A DNA stretch of 64,000 nucleotides. It comes from Membranipora membranacea. Its lineage: Eukaryota; Bryozoa; Gymnolaemata; Cheilostomatida; Membraniporidae. Made by a program: the position numbers and the translations under genes. Each line of letters begins with the position of its first letter. Positions within the stretch are counted from its first letter, which is position 1. The DNA is taken from assembly GCA_914767715.1 (NCBI GenBank), contig OU612066.1, positions 31,654,283 to 31,718,282 of the forward strand. The letters run 5' to 3'. Below the pieces are notes generated by a model that made no database searches, had not been told where the DNA came from, and saw nothing but the letters and a program-made list of their open reading frames with translations. This document shows, one piece after another, positions 14,501 to 29,500 of this stretch.

Positions 14501-17500
14501 ACTGCAAATCCCATCATTTACTGGGAGGGGCAAGGCGCGGAATCATAACGTCATCGAAGCATTCTGCCCTACATTTCAACCTCATTTGACAATTGAGGAA
14601 TATAACACACATAACACCTTACACCAATAACAAAATGACATAAATAACCATTTTCCTAAGCAATCGTCATGTTTAATTTTGTACATTTATATATATATAT
14701 ATATATATTTTTGACAAGGTTTTACCTTGATTCAAATCTCCCGCTTAGCCATTCTAATATTAATAGAAACATTGTGGATAAGGTCGCCCCCCTGGCTAAA
14801 AGAATTCCGGGGATAAATGTTATGTGTGATAAACTTACCGCCATAGGATCAATCATTGTCTCGAACTGAACATCGAGAAACAGTGGAGAAGCTTGGCTGT
14901 TCAGTAACAGGTATTCTTTGATCTTAGTAGAGTTATGGAACAGGGTGCTCAACCTTAATCCATTAGCTACAAATAGAAAACAACAGAGAAATGTCACCAA
15001 GATACCACAACAACTGTACTTCAACTGAAGTGACTTCTGTAAGGACAGACTGCAAGAATTGAAAACAAATCATCACAAACTTTTCACATCTGTTTTGAAT
15101 CATGCCAGGTGAAGGTGAGTTAATTCAATGAACTCCCTCACATTGGTTAATAAGTGCATTTAAAAATGTTCTCAATGAGTTCTCTTATCTAATTTCTGGT
15201 AATTGTATTTATCAGGGGGTTCTCATCGATATCAGGGAGTTCTGTCCCACACTGCCTGTTGATGTGAATAAGTAGGATTCATTTTGGAGTTATCCCCCTA
15301 TTTCCATAAATTTGGAGTGCTCCACAGTTTTGATTTCAGCTGTTTACCAAACATATAGATAAGGCACAGACAGTGGTTGGCTAACTTTACTGATGACCGC
15401 CATGTCATAAATCACAATGGTGATCGTACCAACTGGTAAAAATGTCAAAAACCCAACTCAAAAAATTAAGTAATCATCAATTTATTTAGATAATGTCATC
15501 ATCAAAAGTGTGCTGCACTTTTTCCTCATTCTTGTCCAAATATTACGGTAGGCTCTTCTTGAGCATATTTTACCCATGCACAGGTTATCGGACCAGCAGG
15601 AAGCAGAAACCAGTTCAATGAGTCAGTCAAACCCCGGCTAAAAACTTCACAGAGAGAGCTGTGCTAGAAAGTTCAATTAGATACGAAGTAACTTCCCCAG
15701 CTACCGCTGTTCATATGTGGTTCAAATAAGCATCTCATTTTCTGACTTCAAGCCATCATATCTGATTAGTTTGTTTAACTAGACAAACTAACTACTTAGT
15801 ATGCCATGTTCACAACCTTGTCATTACATCAGGGAGGGTATGAGGGGTCCCACCCTCCCTCATTACATCTAACCTGAACGAGGATAAGGTCATCCTCAAC
15901 TTTCTCATCTCTGATGGAGAGAGAGTTATCCCTTCTTGAGTGGAGATGCTAAGACCCATAGTACTCATGCCCCGCCCTATACCCGTGCCTGCCTAAAACC
16001 AAGCTACTCTTTATATCAAAAAGAATCGGGTCAGTGTTGCCACTGAATGTTTACTTACCAGCGATATCGTCGAATCGATCTCTCATGCTCAGTACAAAGA
16101 CATCGACAACATTGATGATGTGCTCCATCATAACCCACTCAGTGGTGTTACCGAACATGGTCTCAAACTGACCCAACATTGAGGGTACTAGAGACACCAG
16201 CCTATAAAACAAAGAGTAAAGATTGTCAGTAAGGCTAACATCTATAATATAATATCTATAGAAAGCAGGGAGGTGTTTAATTTGAGCCATGGAGAATTAG
16301 AAACAGGGTCAATGAATGGGTAATGCTTCGGAATATGAGCTTGCTATAATCTCCTGATTTTAACCACTTTTCTACCAATAGGCAGTTGTTAATGGAACGC
16401 TGCTACTAGCGACCTGGGCTGAACACCTAAACCATGTCATTGTCTGAAAAAGGACATGCAAGGATGATACCGATGGGACATAACTCTGAAATCTTTCTTG
16501 CTCTCCCAGTTTGAGTTTTCATGCCCTTATCCATGAACTAAATTTGGCACACAAATAGATATTTATAGTACATTGTACTGTGACCTCACCAAGATGTGAT
16601 ACAATTACTTCCACAACCTTATCACTAATTATAATGTAGAACAAGGCAGATGTGGTACAATGTGGTATTTTCTTGTTATTGGCCTGAGAGAGACCAGAGA
16701 AAAGGACAAAAAGTGAGTGAATGGGATATCTACAGTTCATTCTTTGACCTAGATAACACAGCGTCGCATTAATCTATATTTGAAGAATCTCACAAACAGG
16801 CAATCGTCTGGCCAAAACAGAAAACCAGACAAAAAGTTTCCAAATCTTCTAATGAACAATCATCTAACGCCCGCAATCTCAGTCTGAAATCTCATTATTG
16901 ATTACGCCCACAGGCTATGAGGATGGAAAGTGGAGTTTGTACCGGGAGTTATCTTATCTGAAGATGTTGAAATAGCCGATTTATCGACACTATCACTATT
17001 ATGAGTGAGACTGATAAAAGCTGATAACGTCTTAGTTACAAACGTGCTCGAGTTACATTCTAGATTTACTCACGTAGCCAAACACTTAAATGGCTTAACT
17101 ATCTTATGACGTATGATAACAAACTACCATATATGACATACATATCACATATAGGCTGCACAGATTAGAAGTCAGATACAATGATCCCTCATCGAGGAGA
17201 AACTCAAGCCTTGTTAGGAATGTTCCCTCTCAGCAAAGGTAGTTCTTCTTTGTACTACATCAGTTTATATATGTGTCCATGTGCTGTTTCTGATTAATCA
17301 GGGACAACTCACATAATTTATAAGTCCATCTCCTGGTTTATGAGTAAGCTAAAAGTTGGTGTAGATACCCATGGAATGAGTGATCATCTCACAAAACTCA
17401 ATAAGATGGAGCAGTTGTACTCACTGTAGAGGATTTGAGCTGTCTGGGCTGAATAGTGATTGAACGAGAGTGTTTCCTAGCTCCGCCCATGATGTCCAGT

Positions 17501-20500
17501 TATACTTCAGGAAATGCTCTGAATATTTATCTGCTGTCAGGATCATTCTGTGTGGCATATCGACCATAGACTTAGACATAGCTACCCAATCCATAGAGTC
17601 GTCAGGATTGGTGGAGTTGAAAATTGTAGCCACCTGAGATGACATAATAGACAGGATTATGATAAATGTTACTGTAAATCTTGCCTGATATATCTATATC
17701 TAGATTTGTAATCGATTTTATACACACCCTAAATACAAACATGAAACTATAAGCCGTAGATCTATTCCAATGTGTGGTCATGATCATAACTTTCCTTATA
17801 AAGAGAAAGTTCCTTTCGTCACCAAACTAAGGCGCATAACTTATAGATTCAATACTCATTTTAGAAAGAAAAAAGTGAAACTCTGAACCATCCGAAAAAT
17901 ATTGCAAGGACAAAGGCTTACAGTTTGTTTTCTTCACCATGAGGAATTCAAGTGAAAGTTGCATTTTGGGACAATTGTTTAAATTGACACCAATATTGCG
18001 ACATAATACCAGATATACTCACATCTACGATGTATCCTTGTACATCATACATGCCCATAATATCACCGAGCATAGTCTGCTCGAATCCTGGCATACAGAT
18101 CTCAGCTTTGAGGGCGTCCATAGGGATATTATCTACAGCCGCTAGCGAGCCAAAGAACCATTCCTGGGTAGTGGAGTCACAGACAATGTCTGTGAGCTGT
18201 GCTGGGTTTGAAGCCATTGTCTGGATTATGTACTTTGTCTAAAATAAAAGAAACCTTGTGTAAAATAAAAGATGGAGAACTATCGGGATCAGTCCAGGGA
18301 TCTCAACATTGGTGATCCAAATCAAAAAAAGTTACGGTGTATTCCTGAGTCTTCTCATTGGGCTTGATTCGGGACAAAATAACTTCTTTTGAATATATTA
18401 TTTTGTTCTTGTTCAGCAGTACTTGCTCTAGTTTTTAGCAGTACGCAATACTTTGTTCTACCAATTTACCTTCTCTTGGTCTTTCATGGCATTGAGCATT
18501 TTGTTCATCATCTCTGGCCCGTAGTGTAGAGTCCAGTCGAGTACTCGTCCTACCATATTCCTTCCATATACCATATCTGAGGAGGGAGAGAAATAACAAT
18601 ATTAGGAAGGACACGATCACTTTACATACCCCATCAATACTGCGTATCATTAGATGTCTTAGGATTAAACTAGCCACTGAATTTCTTAAATATATCGATA
18701 GTGGGTGAACCTTTAGTGGTGAGCCTTGAACATTTATAGTACGGGCAAAATCTTCACCCCTCCTTTGAGTTACACCCATGTTATTACCGCTCCCCGGTGA
18801 AGGTTCATCCTCTCTCTACGGCTTTCGAATAATATAATTATTTTTATATTAGTTTGAAATTGTACCCATCAGGTCAAATCCAATAATACCATAGTCATAA
18901 TCATTGAACTCCATTATCCGATTGGGTAAATAATTCATAGTAAACCTGATCAATATAAAGTACTCGAGTTTTTGTTGGTGTAAGTGCACATGTACTTACC
19001 ATCCTGCTTGTCCATGACTTGCATGACAAAGTCCATAGTATAATCCATCGAGTGCATGTAAGGATAGATAGTCTTCCAGGCTTCAGAGTTCTCTAGTTCA
19101 GGTCCCATTGTCTCCAAAATTGTTCCCATTCTGCGCAAATGATTAAAATTGGATATACAAAACTTTAATTGTCAATATAGTGCAAAATGGGACAAATTCT
19201 CCAGCATAAACATCTATTTTTTTGAATAATTATGCCTACATAAACAGGAAAACTAAAGAAATTTGGAATTCATCTATTCTATGCATATAAGTGTTATGAA
19301 AACCTTATTGTAATAAGCATAGTTCGAGCTCCTGTTTTACAGGAGACACAGTTCTACTATGTGTCACCAAGGAGTTACTAACACTAGCACTTACACTAGC
19401 AAATAAGTTTTCAGGGGCCATTTTTGAAGATGACTTGACTGACATGAGGTTGCTACAGGGTAGCAGAAATCAGACCTAAACTGAAACAGACTTTCTTTGG
19501 CCAATATATAAGAGCTTTACTCACATAGCATATGGGATGACATTTCCATACTTTCCATACAGAGCGGATTTAGCGGTATTGCTCTGGAACAGAGGCTTGG
19601 AGGCGATCTCCATAAGCATATCACTGATAGCTTTCTGTGTGCCCAGCTGAGCTGACAGCTTAGCGAAATCATCTAGATCTTCTGAGTCAAGAGTGCCAGG
19701 GCTCATGAACACATCAACAATGTGATCAATCTGACAAAACAAGAGCAAATTGGATGAATTAGGTGTTATTAGAATAACATTCAACCCGTAGTCAAGCTGT
19801 AATTTTAACAATATTTGCAATCTTACAATTAATTTTTACCATCAATACACATTTTTATGAATAAATTATTTTCCTCTGAAACACCATACATGTCTGAGAA
19901 AAAATACCACTGTTTGATTTCGAGTTTGATTTTTTGGCACATCTGGCTTATCTGCTTGTCAGTACCGGTTTGAATTTTCTATCATTTTGAGCTGAATTTG
20001 AAAAGTCACATATATTACTTACAATTTTTCCTCATACTAACAGATTAAATCACCTCTTTAGATATTCTTCCTCAATGATTGATGAATTTGGTGAGGCGCA
20101 ACTAAAAAATATATTATTACCTTGGTTCTCATCTTATCGCCCATTTCCATGAGTTTATCTGATAGTCCTTTAGGCAGAACAAAGTTACCTCCAGCACCAA
20201 AGAGCTCCATCAATTTCTGTTCAGTCACAGAATCCACATTGATACCAAGTAGACCTAAAACCAAAGAATCAAGGTAATCAGCTATCAACAAACTATGCGA
20301 CAAAACACATGGAGTTTAACAACCTTCTCTTCAAAACAAAGACAACCATATAGTATGATTTAAAACATCATTGTATAGAAAATTATAAAGGTAAAGATAA
20401 ATGGTTAATGTCATCAGGAAGTTCATCATGTACCGATGCATATTGCTCTGCAGCCTCACCACTTGAGTATTTATTGGCATCACGTAGAATTCCAGTCAAT

Positions 20501-23500
20501 CCCCTATACGTATATGTTAGCCCTGGGAATTCCAGAAAATTGCATTGTGGGATACTTTTGATTTCGAACTTTATCTTACCTGTCATGTTGTTTTGAAGCT
20601 GGTTGATGAATGTGTTTGGGTCGGTGAGCATTTTCCTGACATTATTAGGAGATATAAGTCCTCTGATGACAGCGTCAGATGTGTCGTCTCCCATAGCGAG
20701 GAGGTCGAATACAAACTTCTCTGTCTTATTCTGTATAAAGTACTGCTGGGTAAGGTTTGTAGCCTCTGTGGGAAGTGAAAAGTTTGTGTGTTATGTAGCT
20801 AATGAAGGTTCAGGTCAAGGAGCTATAAAATGTGATATTGGTTAATTTATAAGCATTGCCTTGACGATAGCAGAAAGAAATCCAAAGTAGACTTGATAAT
20901 CAATTAAGTCGGGTCTTCGGTAGAATTTTCCTGGGTGCTCAAATGACTGGATATAAATAAGGCATAAATGTAAGATATCTGATATGAACTCATATCACTC
21001 TAAAAATTATGTCAGGTATACAGATTAAACTATTTCATAAGAAGTAAAAAAAGCTACAAAAAATTGAGAATGTATAATAAAAAATGTAAAAAGCAAGATT
21101 GAGCAGGCGTAAAATACTAGTTCTTACCGACAGACATATTGAAGGCGTCTACAGCGAGCTGTCCAAACAGGTTCTGTATAATAATCTGAGGTCTGATATA
21201 CTGCCATACTGGTGTAGCCCTCATTATACCTTCTACCATATCCAGCAGAGCTCCAATACCGCTATTAAAGTGTTAAAATATATAAATTATTTGATTGTTT
21301 GAGTGGAAAAAGAAAAGATTTTGGCAGTATTACTCTCCCGTTAGTTAGCTAAGGGGCACTAAACGAAATTAATATGAGTTGTAAAAATTATTTGCCGGTA
21401 AATTTTTAATACTCATCTTATCGGTATTTTACTATATTGTTTGATATGATGCTAAAAACAAGAGCGAAACAATTAAGGTTAAAGATTTATGTTATAGATT
21501 TACATACTCATATATCTGGTTTTGGACGTCTTGATATGAAGCGTTGGGATCGAAGACAAATGCCTTTTGGAGCGAGGAGAAAACTTTGGTGAAGTCCAGA
21601 GTGAAAAGCTTCTCAAAGAGCGGAGCATACTGGTCAAAGTAGCTACGCAGGCGGATAATGGTCTCCACAAGATTCCAGCCTGATTGGACGATATTCTCCC
21701 AGTCCAGTGTGCCTTCTCCAATAGTACTGTTAGCGTAACCAGCAAACTTTAAAACAAATTATATTGATCCATTAAACTTCAAGCCCCTCAGCCTTCAAAG
21801 TATATATCATAATTTTTTTTCAAACTTTAAAACAAACACCATAACTTTGGACCAGGAAAATTTTGGCATAGATTATCAAAATTGCAACATAAAAAGGGAG
21901 ATCGCTATTTTTCAGATAAAATACAAAACAATCAGAAAATACGCTTAATTAATATGATTAAATTAAAACTCTTCACAGCTTTTCTCAGTTTTTGACTGTG
22001 GCGGATGTTTGTTCTAACATCATATTAAAACTGTGAAAACTAAAACAAAGAATGTTATGCAGAGCCGTACCTCGTTGAGTAGCCCGTTAATGTTGAGTTT
22101 AGTCATGATCTCCTGGAAGAGAGGATTGATATCAGTGATACAGCTCGCTCTGATGGTCATGTTCAGTATCTCGTCTAGTCTGGTCTGCTCCTCTGAGGGG
22201 AGAGTAGGGAACTCGATCACATGGATAAACTCCTCAGCCAGCTCACATGTGCTGCTGTTAGACAGTATCTGAGGGTTCATTAGCTGAGACTGCCATTCCA
22301 TCAGCTGTTTCAAAAGAAGAATACATTTAATTAGATTACAGTTTTTTTTATGAATTTTACATGTTTTTATCAGACCCCTATCTATTTCAGTTAACATTCA
22401 CTCAACGTGTTAAAATAACTGCAAAACACTTATCACACATCATATTTTGGAGTTTTTTACTGAAACATTGTTGACAGTAGTGACATCTACCATCATCGAT
22501 CCCCCTCCCCTTCCTTTCTCATATCAAATCAGCTTGATGTAATAGCTAATTAGATTGCAAAGAACATGCAAGCTGGTGACAAACTGTCACAAACATTAAA
22601 GCACTATTCATAATATGTTTATGTAAATTGTGCGTGTCGAGATTTTAGAAATAAGTGTATGTAAACAAACCCTAGTTCTTACTTAGGGAGGGGAAGGGGG
22701 TTCCGCTGGACAAAAACTAAGGTTATTATTTAGACAGATGCCAGACCAACAGTACCAACCATGGCATGGTTATCTCTGGTATTTTTTAGCTCAAACTGTT
22801 AGGAAATAGACGCCTTATCGTCAACCAAGTGACACTGACTTACAAGACAATACAAATAACTAATCCTATAAATTGCTGCAATTGATAAAATAATTTTCAC
22901 CTTGGTGAGGCCGAAGACTTGATAATCTTACTTTTTGGATGTTGATAGAGGATTTAGACATAACATCGATCATGAATTCCGTATCGTATACTGTCATGTT
23001 AAAATGATCGAGTATAGTGTGCCCTCCATCAGTAAACAAATCTCCAAAGGAGATCTTCATATCTGTAACAGAGCATATCTATATGATATGGCCTCAATAA
23101 GTGAAGTATAATGTAAATTTATATATTTATTATATATAATTATTATATGATTTATATGATTGATATATTTATTCCATATCAGCTGCGTCAACCATTGTAG
23201 GCAAGAACAGGGAAAATTTCAATACATATCTATCTTTGATAACTGTGGTAGATTAAATGATGGCGAAATCACAAACTGATACGTAACGTAATCATTGTTT
23301 GCATTATTTTACGGTTTAGACATCACAGTGGCAGTCATAAGTTTTGCTATGATCCGCTTGGCTGCCAAATATTCACATGACAGCTTTAATTTTATCTCAT
23401 ACAACTTGTTTACCTTTGTTGCTATCAATACAACTCACTTCACATATTTATATATATATACATAAAGCCAAAACCTTGAGCTTGGTCCTGGAATACCGGA

Positions 23501-26500
23501 AATCAAATTTTGGTGTAGGTACAGCCATCATATTGATAGATTACTAATCTTATAAAAAATGAGATTATGGGTGGGTGTCAAACCGTCCCTAACTTACTGG
23601 GCAGATTTCTGACGGTCTCAGTAACCCAGTCTACAGCCTTATCCATGAAGTATATGCCACGTTTGATATCTTGCCAAATCTGACTATTATTGGACCAGGC
23701 TGTTATCAGTGGATCGATCTGACTAATGAACTGTCCAATTCTACAACAAGAAAATGATAATAACAATATCTTAGGGGATGCGTCCCTGACTGAATATTTG
23801 TTGGCATGGATTCCCAAATTTGTACAAAAGATGACACCACGATGTCTACTTATCACTCTCTGTCTGTTAACTTTGACCTCATGATACAATGGCTCATCCT
23901 TATGCAATCACGGAGTTTTTGATTTCTTAATGTATGTAATTTCTATATTTAGAAGAGCTAAGCCTCATCACACAGCTACATCTTTTGCTTATAAAACAAA
24001 AAAAATAGCATGCTGACAAAGCTAATTCCTTTCAGAGTCTTGTAATGACATTCTTTCAACAATCACAAGTTCTAAGATCATTTCTTTACATATGTATGTA
24101 ACCTTAATTTTAAGTTGTGAGTGCACCCCAAAGACTTAGTATATTAAGCATATGGTGCACCTCAATCATCAACGTTGATTAAAGAGTGCCACTACACGTA
24201 TCACCTCCAACTTTCTAGAGATAACAGGATCTGAGAATTTAAGAATAATGCATTGTGGGATACTCCTTGGCATATCTTTTTGCAACAGAAATAATGATGC
24301 ATTGTGGGATACTCCTTGGCATATCTTTTTGCAACAGAAATGATGCATTGTGGGATACTCCTTGGCATGTCTTTTTGTTACAGAAACGATGCATTATGGG
24401 ATGCCGACTCACTGCTGAGGGGTGACAGGGAGAGTCTGTTGAAGCTGTTTGATAAATCTGAGTATCTGTGTACCCAGCTCTAACACTTTCTGTAAATTCG
24501 GTAATTCTTTAGCCAGGCCTTGGAACGAGGAGAGTTTACCCAGAACTCCTAGCATCGTTTCAATATCATCAATCACTGTGGAAGTGTCAGGGCTCAGAGC
24601 GTTCAGGGCTTGCTTCACCTGTAAACATAAAATGGAGAAAAATGCTATTCATCTGATATTATCATTCTTTGGTAGTGTGAATTGGTAGAAAATTTAAAAC
24701 TATGCTGTGTTTATCATACCCCCTACGGAGTATGAACAATGGCTGTGCCACATATCGCTTATCATATTAAAAGGCTGGCATGAAAGATAAAGGTGATGAG
24801 ATTTATGTAAAAAACCTGGTATTTGGCTAATGCTACTTGAGGTGCTTTAAATAATCCAAGACTTGTGTAATTAAAATGGATAGCTCTTCACATACGATGA
24901 AATCACAGAGTAAGGATATATATCCTTACTCTGTGATGAAATTTATGATGGCAATATGAGGAAGTTCCATGGTAACTTGGCAGGTGGCAAAGCAATGATT
25001 TGACAACATGAAGGTGAAATCCACATTATTCATTCTTGAGTGTGTCGATTACTTAGAAAAGTAAAAAATTATACACAGCCAATTTCCATTGAAGAAATAT
25101 GCAAATTAGGACACTGCATGGCATGTTTTGATATTTGTAAACACCATAGACCTTATAATAAGTCTATGGTAAACACACATCTACCACATACTCAAAAATA
25201 TCCATCATGATCTGTTACCCTGCCTTTTGGAAAGAGACCAGATTTCGCTACCTGCTCTGGCTAGTATAAGCCGCATGACTTGATCTGGTGGAAAATACCC
25301 AGTTATCTAAGATAAACGTTGCTGTGCAACTTAGAAAGAGCCTATTATTTTTGTGTACATGCTTGCCTATTTAGGAAATTTATTCCTTACGATTTTGAAG
25401 ATGGCGTTGGTGTCTAGCTGTTTCTGTAGCTCGTCAGTGAGCGCTGCCACCTGGTCAGTTCCCATGTCACACAGCTCCCTGTTAATCTGATCCAGGCTGG
25501 AGTTAGAGCCGGCCGGCAGCACCAGGTAACGAGCTAGAGGGCTCTCAGAGTCAGCGGTGATGTTACATAACTCTGTATCTATGTTTGACAACAGCTCAGC
25601 ACCCTGTCAGCGAGCACAACAAAAATTAATTAGTTGGATAATCCTGCAAGGAATGCGCCTGTGCTCTCACCATTATACGATACAAGTTTTAACTTTTGAA
25701 TTCTGACTTTCTGAACAAAATCAAGATTATTCAACGAAAAATAATATTCTTTATCCAAGGTAGTAGTTTGATTAATGATGCACACAAATTAACACAAGAA
25801 GGCTTTGATCTATGCTGGTTAACTTACAGTGGTAATGTTGATCTTGGAGTCGAGGATTGTATCGACAAGCTCCTCTTTGATGTTGTACTTTTTCATCATC
25901 ACAGATTTCAGCTCATCTACGTCTGAGAATAAATCCCTAGCCACAATATTCTGTGATAGGCCTGCAAAATAAAATCCACTCAGTTAGAGAGTCAATTTGG
26001 TGAACGACCTCATCAAAACTCTCATCTGCTAATCGTCATAAACATATGTTTTATTTTTAAATTTGTAATTAAATTTGTTATGTGGTGACAAATGATAGCA
26101 GGTTGAATCAAGGCAAGAACGTGAAAGGAAAGAACACATAAAACCCTGGTCTTGTTTAATAGCAAAATAATTTTAATGATGTTTTCATTTTGACCAGGAA
26201 AGCAGGAAAGCTTGACAGGTCCGACACTGACAGTCTCCCTGGCACAGAGTCATCCCAGCATGCAGGAAAAGAACTTGTTGGGTTTTACAATGGCAGGGTC
26301 AATTTCAAATGTTTGATGGGTTGTTCAGGAATGAGGAACCAATGAAAACCGAATTCCCAGATTGCTATTGGTTTGAGAAATTGCATTTTAACGCCTCCAT
26401 TATGTTTTCACATGTAAAGAAAAAGGCAGCTGATAAAAACATGAGAGAATGTGAACTCACTGAGAAACTCCTGGACCTGAGGTTTTTCCAGAGCTTGAGA

Positions 26501-29500
26501 GATTTCCGAAAGTACCGGGGCTGCCAGCTCAAGGTTATCTGAGAGTGCCACAAACAGATTCTCACTGCCCAGTAACACATTTTCAAGCTGACCCAATGCA
26601 CCGCCTATCTGCCTGAAAATTAGAAATAAAATAAATTATTATCGCCTATTTTCACCCACTTGGTGTCCATCAAGTAAACTGTTTCAGCTAGTTTTTTGCA
26701 AAATACTTCGGAAACAGCATTTTGGCATACTAGTTGTTTTTGGGCGTTTTCACAGTCTTGACAGAGGTGGGGCACTGCTTGGCCTGTCACAGCTTATTAC
26801 AACATTTTATCAAACACAGTAATATGGTCTGCTCTCAGATGGGCAATGACTACTTTTTAGCCTAGCTGTCAGCATGTTATAATAAGAGTATGACAGACAG
26901 GAGAGAATCAGAGCCAGGTGTTTACAGGTGCTCTGGTTAGATTTTCAGCCCACAACTATTAATTCAATTTTTAAGCTTGTATGTGCGTGTAGGAGTAAAA
27001 GCTTCATTTTACGTAACATCCAGTCTTTCATCAATGCAAATGTTTGCAAATGGGTAGTGAGAGTCAACAAACCTGGACAATGGAGAGTTAATAAATGCTA
27101 GTTTTGTATGGAGAGCTAAGTAAATATTTCCGATGCATATCGCATTCCACATGAATCAACATCACGCGCACAAAAACCATGCAAAGTTTTCCATGTCAAA
27201 AACGAGGACAGGACTATATTTTCATTGACACAAAAATATGTACCAGAGTTTGCAAAATTATAAAAATTTAAGTTAAAATTTATTGAAAATGTAAAAGTTG
27301 GTTTTAAAACTAGCGCTTTAAGGCTCTTACCTGGATTGTCTGGCCCTTGCAGAGCTTTGATCATCAGAGCAGGCAGGTTTAGAGTTGAGATTACACATAT
27401 AAGACTGCATAAAAGGTACAACTCCGGCACTGGGCATGGCACGCGGCTCATATTTACCTGTCAGAAGAAAATGAATTAATATAGGATATTTTCGACCAGG
27501 GATGCAATCAGGTTTTAAAGCTCAGACCAATGACCAAGGACCAATGGATTTCATTGCTCAGACCAAATAAGATTATGCTGTGGTCATTATATTTGCTATT
27601 CGATACTGAAAACTTTCCATTAAGAACAGTAGATCTCCCATCTGGGTCTATATAGAGTCATGGACTGAAAGATGTTGTGATACGCATGCCGCAGTCCTTC
27701 GCAATTCGCAAGGGACATGAACGCAGGTAGGTGACAACGCCCTTTGCTTGATCCCTAACACACAAGGCGACATTCTAAGTTGGATTTCTAGTAACAGGCA
27801 AAACACAGAAAAATACCAAAATTCCTTTGGCAATAATAATTGTATTGTCTGACAGTCGATACTGAAGTCTACACTGTTTGAATAGTCATATTGGATATAA
27901 ATCGAACATATAACTTACATTCTTTCATATCATAGGAGGGGTACATGTCCCGTACAGAGACAACAATTATAAACAGGACCACAGGCCATGCCAACTCCAG
28001 TAGTGTGAGGCCCTGTAAAAAAAACAAATATATAATATAATATAATATATAATACCTCATGAATCTTTGGGGTTGATAATAGTGGCTCCGATACACGAAA
28101 GTTTCCAGGGGTTGATTTTCTGCTTTCAATGAAGTTTCCCACTCTCAATTTGAATGGATGCTTATGGTTCCCATAATGATAAGATTTCAAAAAGATCTGC
28201 CGCGGTTGGGATTCGAACCTGGGCTATCACAGTCATTGATGCTATCCATACATCCTACACTTCCTCGGAACATAGAGATAGAGGCAGGCCTATGTTAGTA
28301 TATTCTGGCTGTTTTGGCCCCAATACTTACAATCTCATGCATTTAATCAACAAAAACCTTATTACTCACGTCCCCGTTTTAATACAGCGGGTCTGAACTA
28401 AGACCATGCAATATTATGAATGTTCATGTGTGATTCACTGCATTTCCATGGTAGGTTTGAAGTCGACCTGAGGCTAAATAGCCTTAGCTTCGAGCTATGG
28501 AACTGCCTCCGAGGTCGACGTGAGCTCCAAGGTTCAGCTTGCACATTTTGGCTCACGGTTAGCAGCTCGCGGTTAGCATCAAAGACTCTGGCGCGGGAGG
28601 CCGGGTTCAAATCCCGGCGGCAGCAGACTCTTTTGATGTTTTTTTTTCTCAGCTCTACCATGGGAATGACTGCATATTTCGAGATCGAGCCTAGAGGTGA
28701 CAACTCAGCTCGATCTAGGCCGACCTCGAAACTCACATGGAAACATAGTGATTAAAATTTCAACAATTTTATGAATAAAAAATTTGGAGCTTTACTTTAG
28801 CACAGATATTCCTATTATTTTTTGGATAATCTTATTACATATTATATATTAGTCGAAATGTACTACAGTGGGCAGACCGCCTAACACACCTACAGTAAGT
28901 AGTTAGATTACTCAATTATCAATGTTATACTTCATTCAAATCTTCTGCAGGTTTGGGATGATATTTTTTGTGTCTCATGCATGGGTCTAGCATTAATAGA
29001 CAGCTTTCGCCTATAGGGTGTGGCTAGCCTGCTGACTCGTTCAAGTAACAGGACTCATGCCTCAGTTCGATGACATAACAACAAGAGTTGAATGATTTGA
29101 CAAGTTTCCGCTCTAACACCTAGGGGTAAAAGCGTGCACAAACACTTTTGAATAGTTAGAATAAAAGTATGATTCTGCATGTAATATTTGTGCCAGTGAA
29201 AGGGAGCTGTCATTTATTCTATTCAATATGTTACATAACAGCGAGACAGCCTTCAATGTATTCATAGAGGTAAACATCAACGATTTCAGTTCCTTGGCCT
29301 GTATGGTAGCAAACATTATAGGGACATTGGATGGATTGAGTGTTTTAGAAAATTACAATCAATATGGACTAGTTAAACTAATCCTATCTGACAGCATGGG
29401 ACACAAAACAAAGTGACGGAAATTATGAGCAACTGACATGATCGATGGAATCCATCAGCATCGGCAAAACCGACCTTAGAAATTTTGTTCAATTTCGTGC

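Noticed and set aside
24248-24402. CRISPR-like array
   Set aside because: The repeats are contiguous tandem units without unique spacers, in an animal intron.
28187-28270. Functional tRNA gene on the minus strand
   Set aside because: A good B box and T run, but no acceptor-stem pairing and a poor T stem; it matches a second copy, so it is read as a SINE-like repeat.
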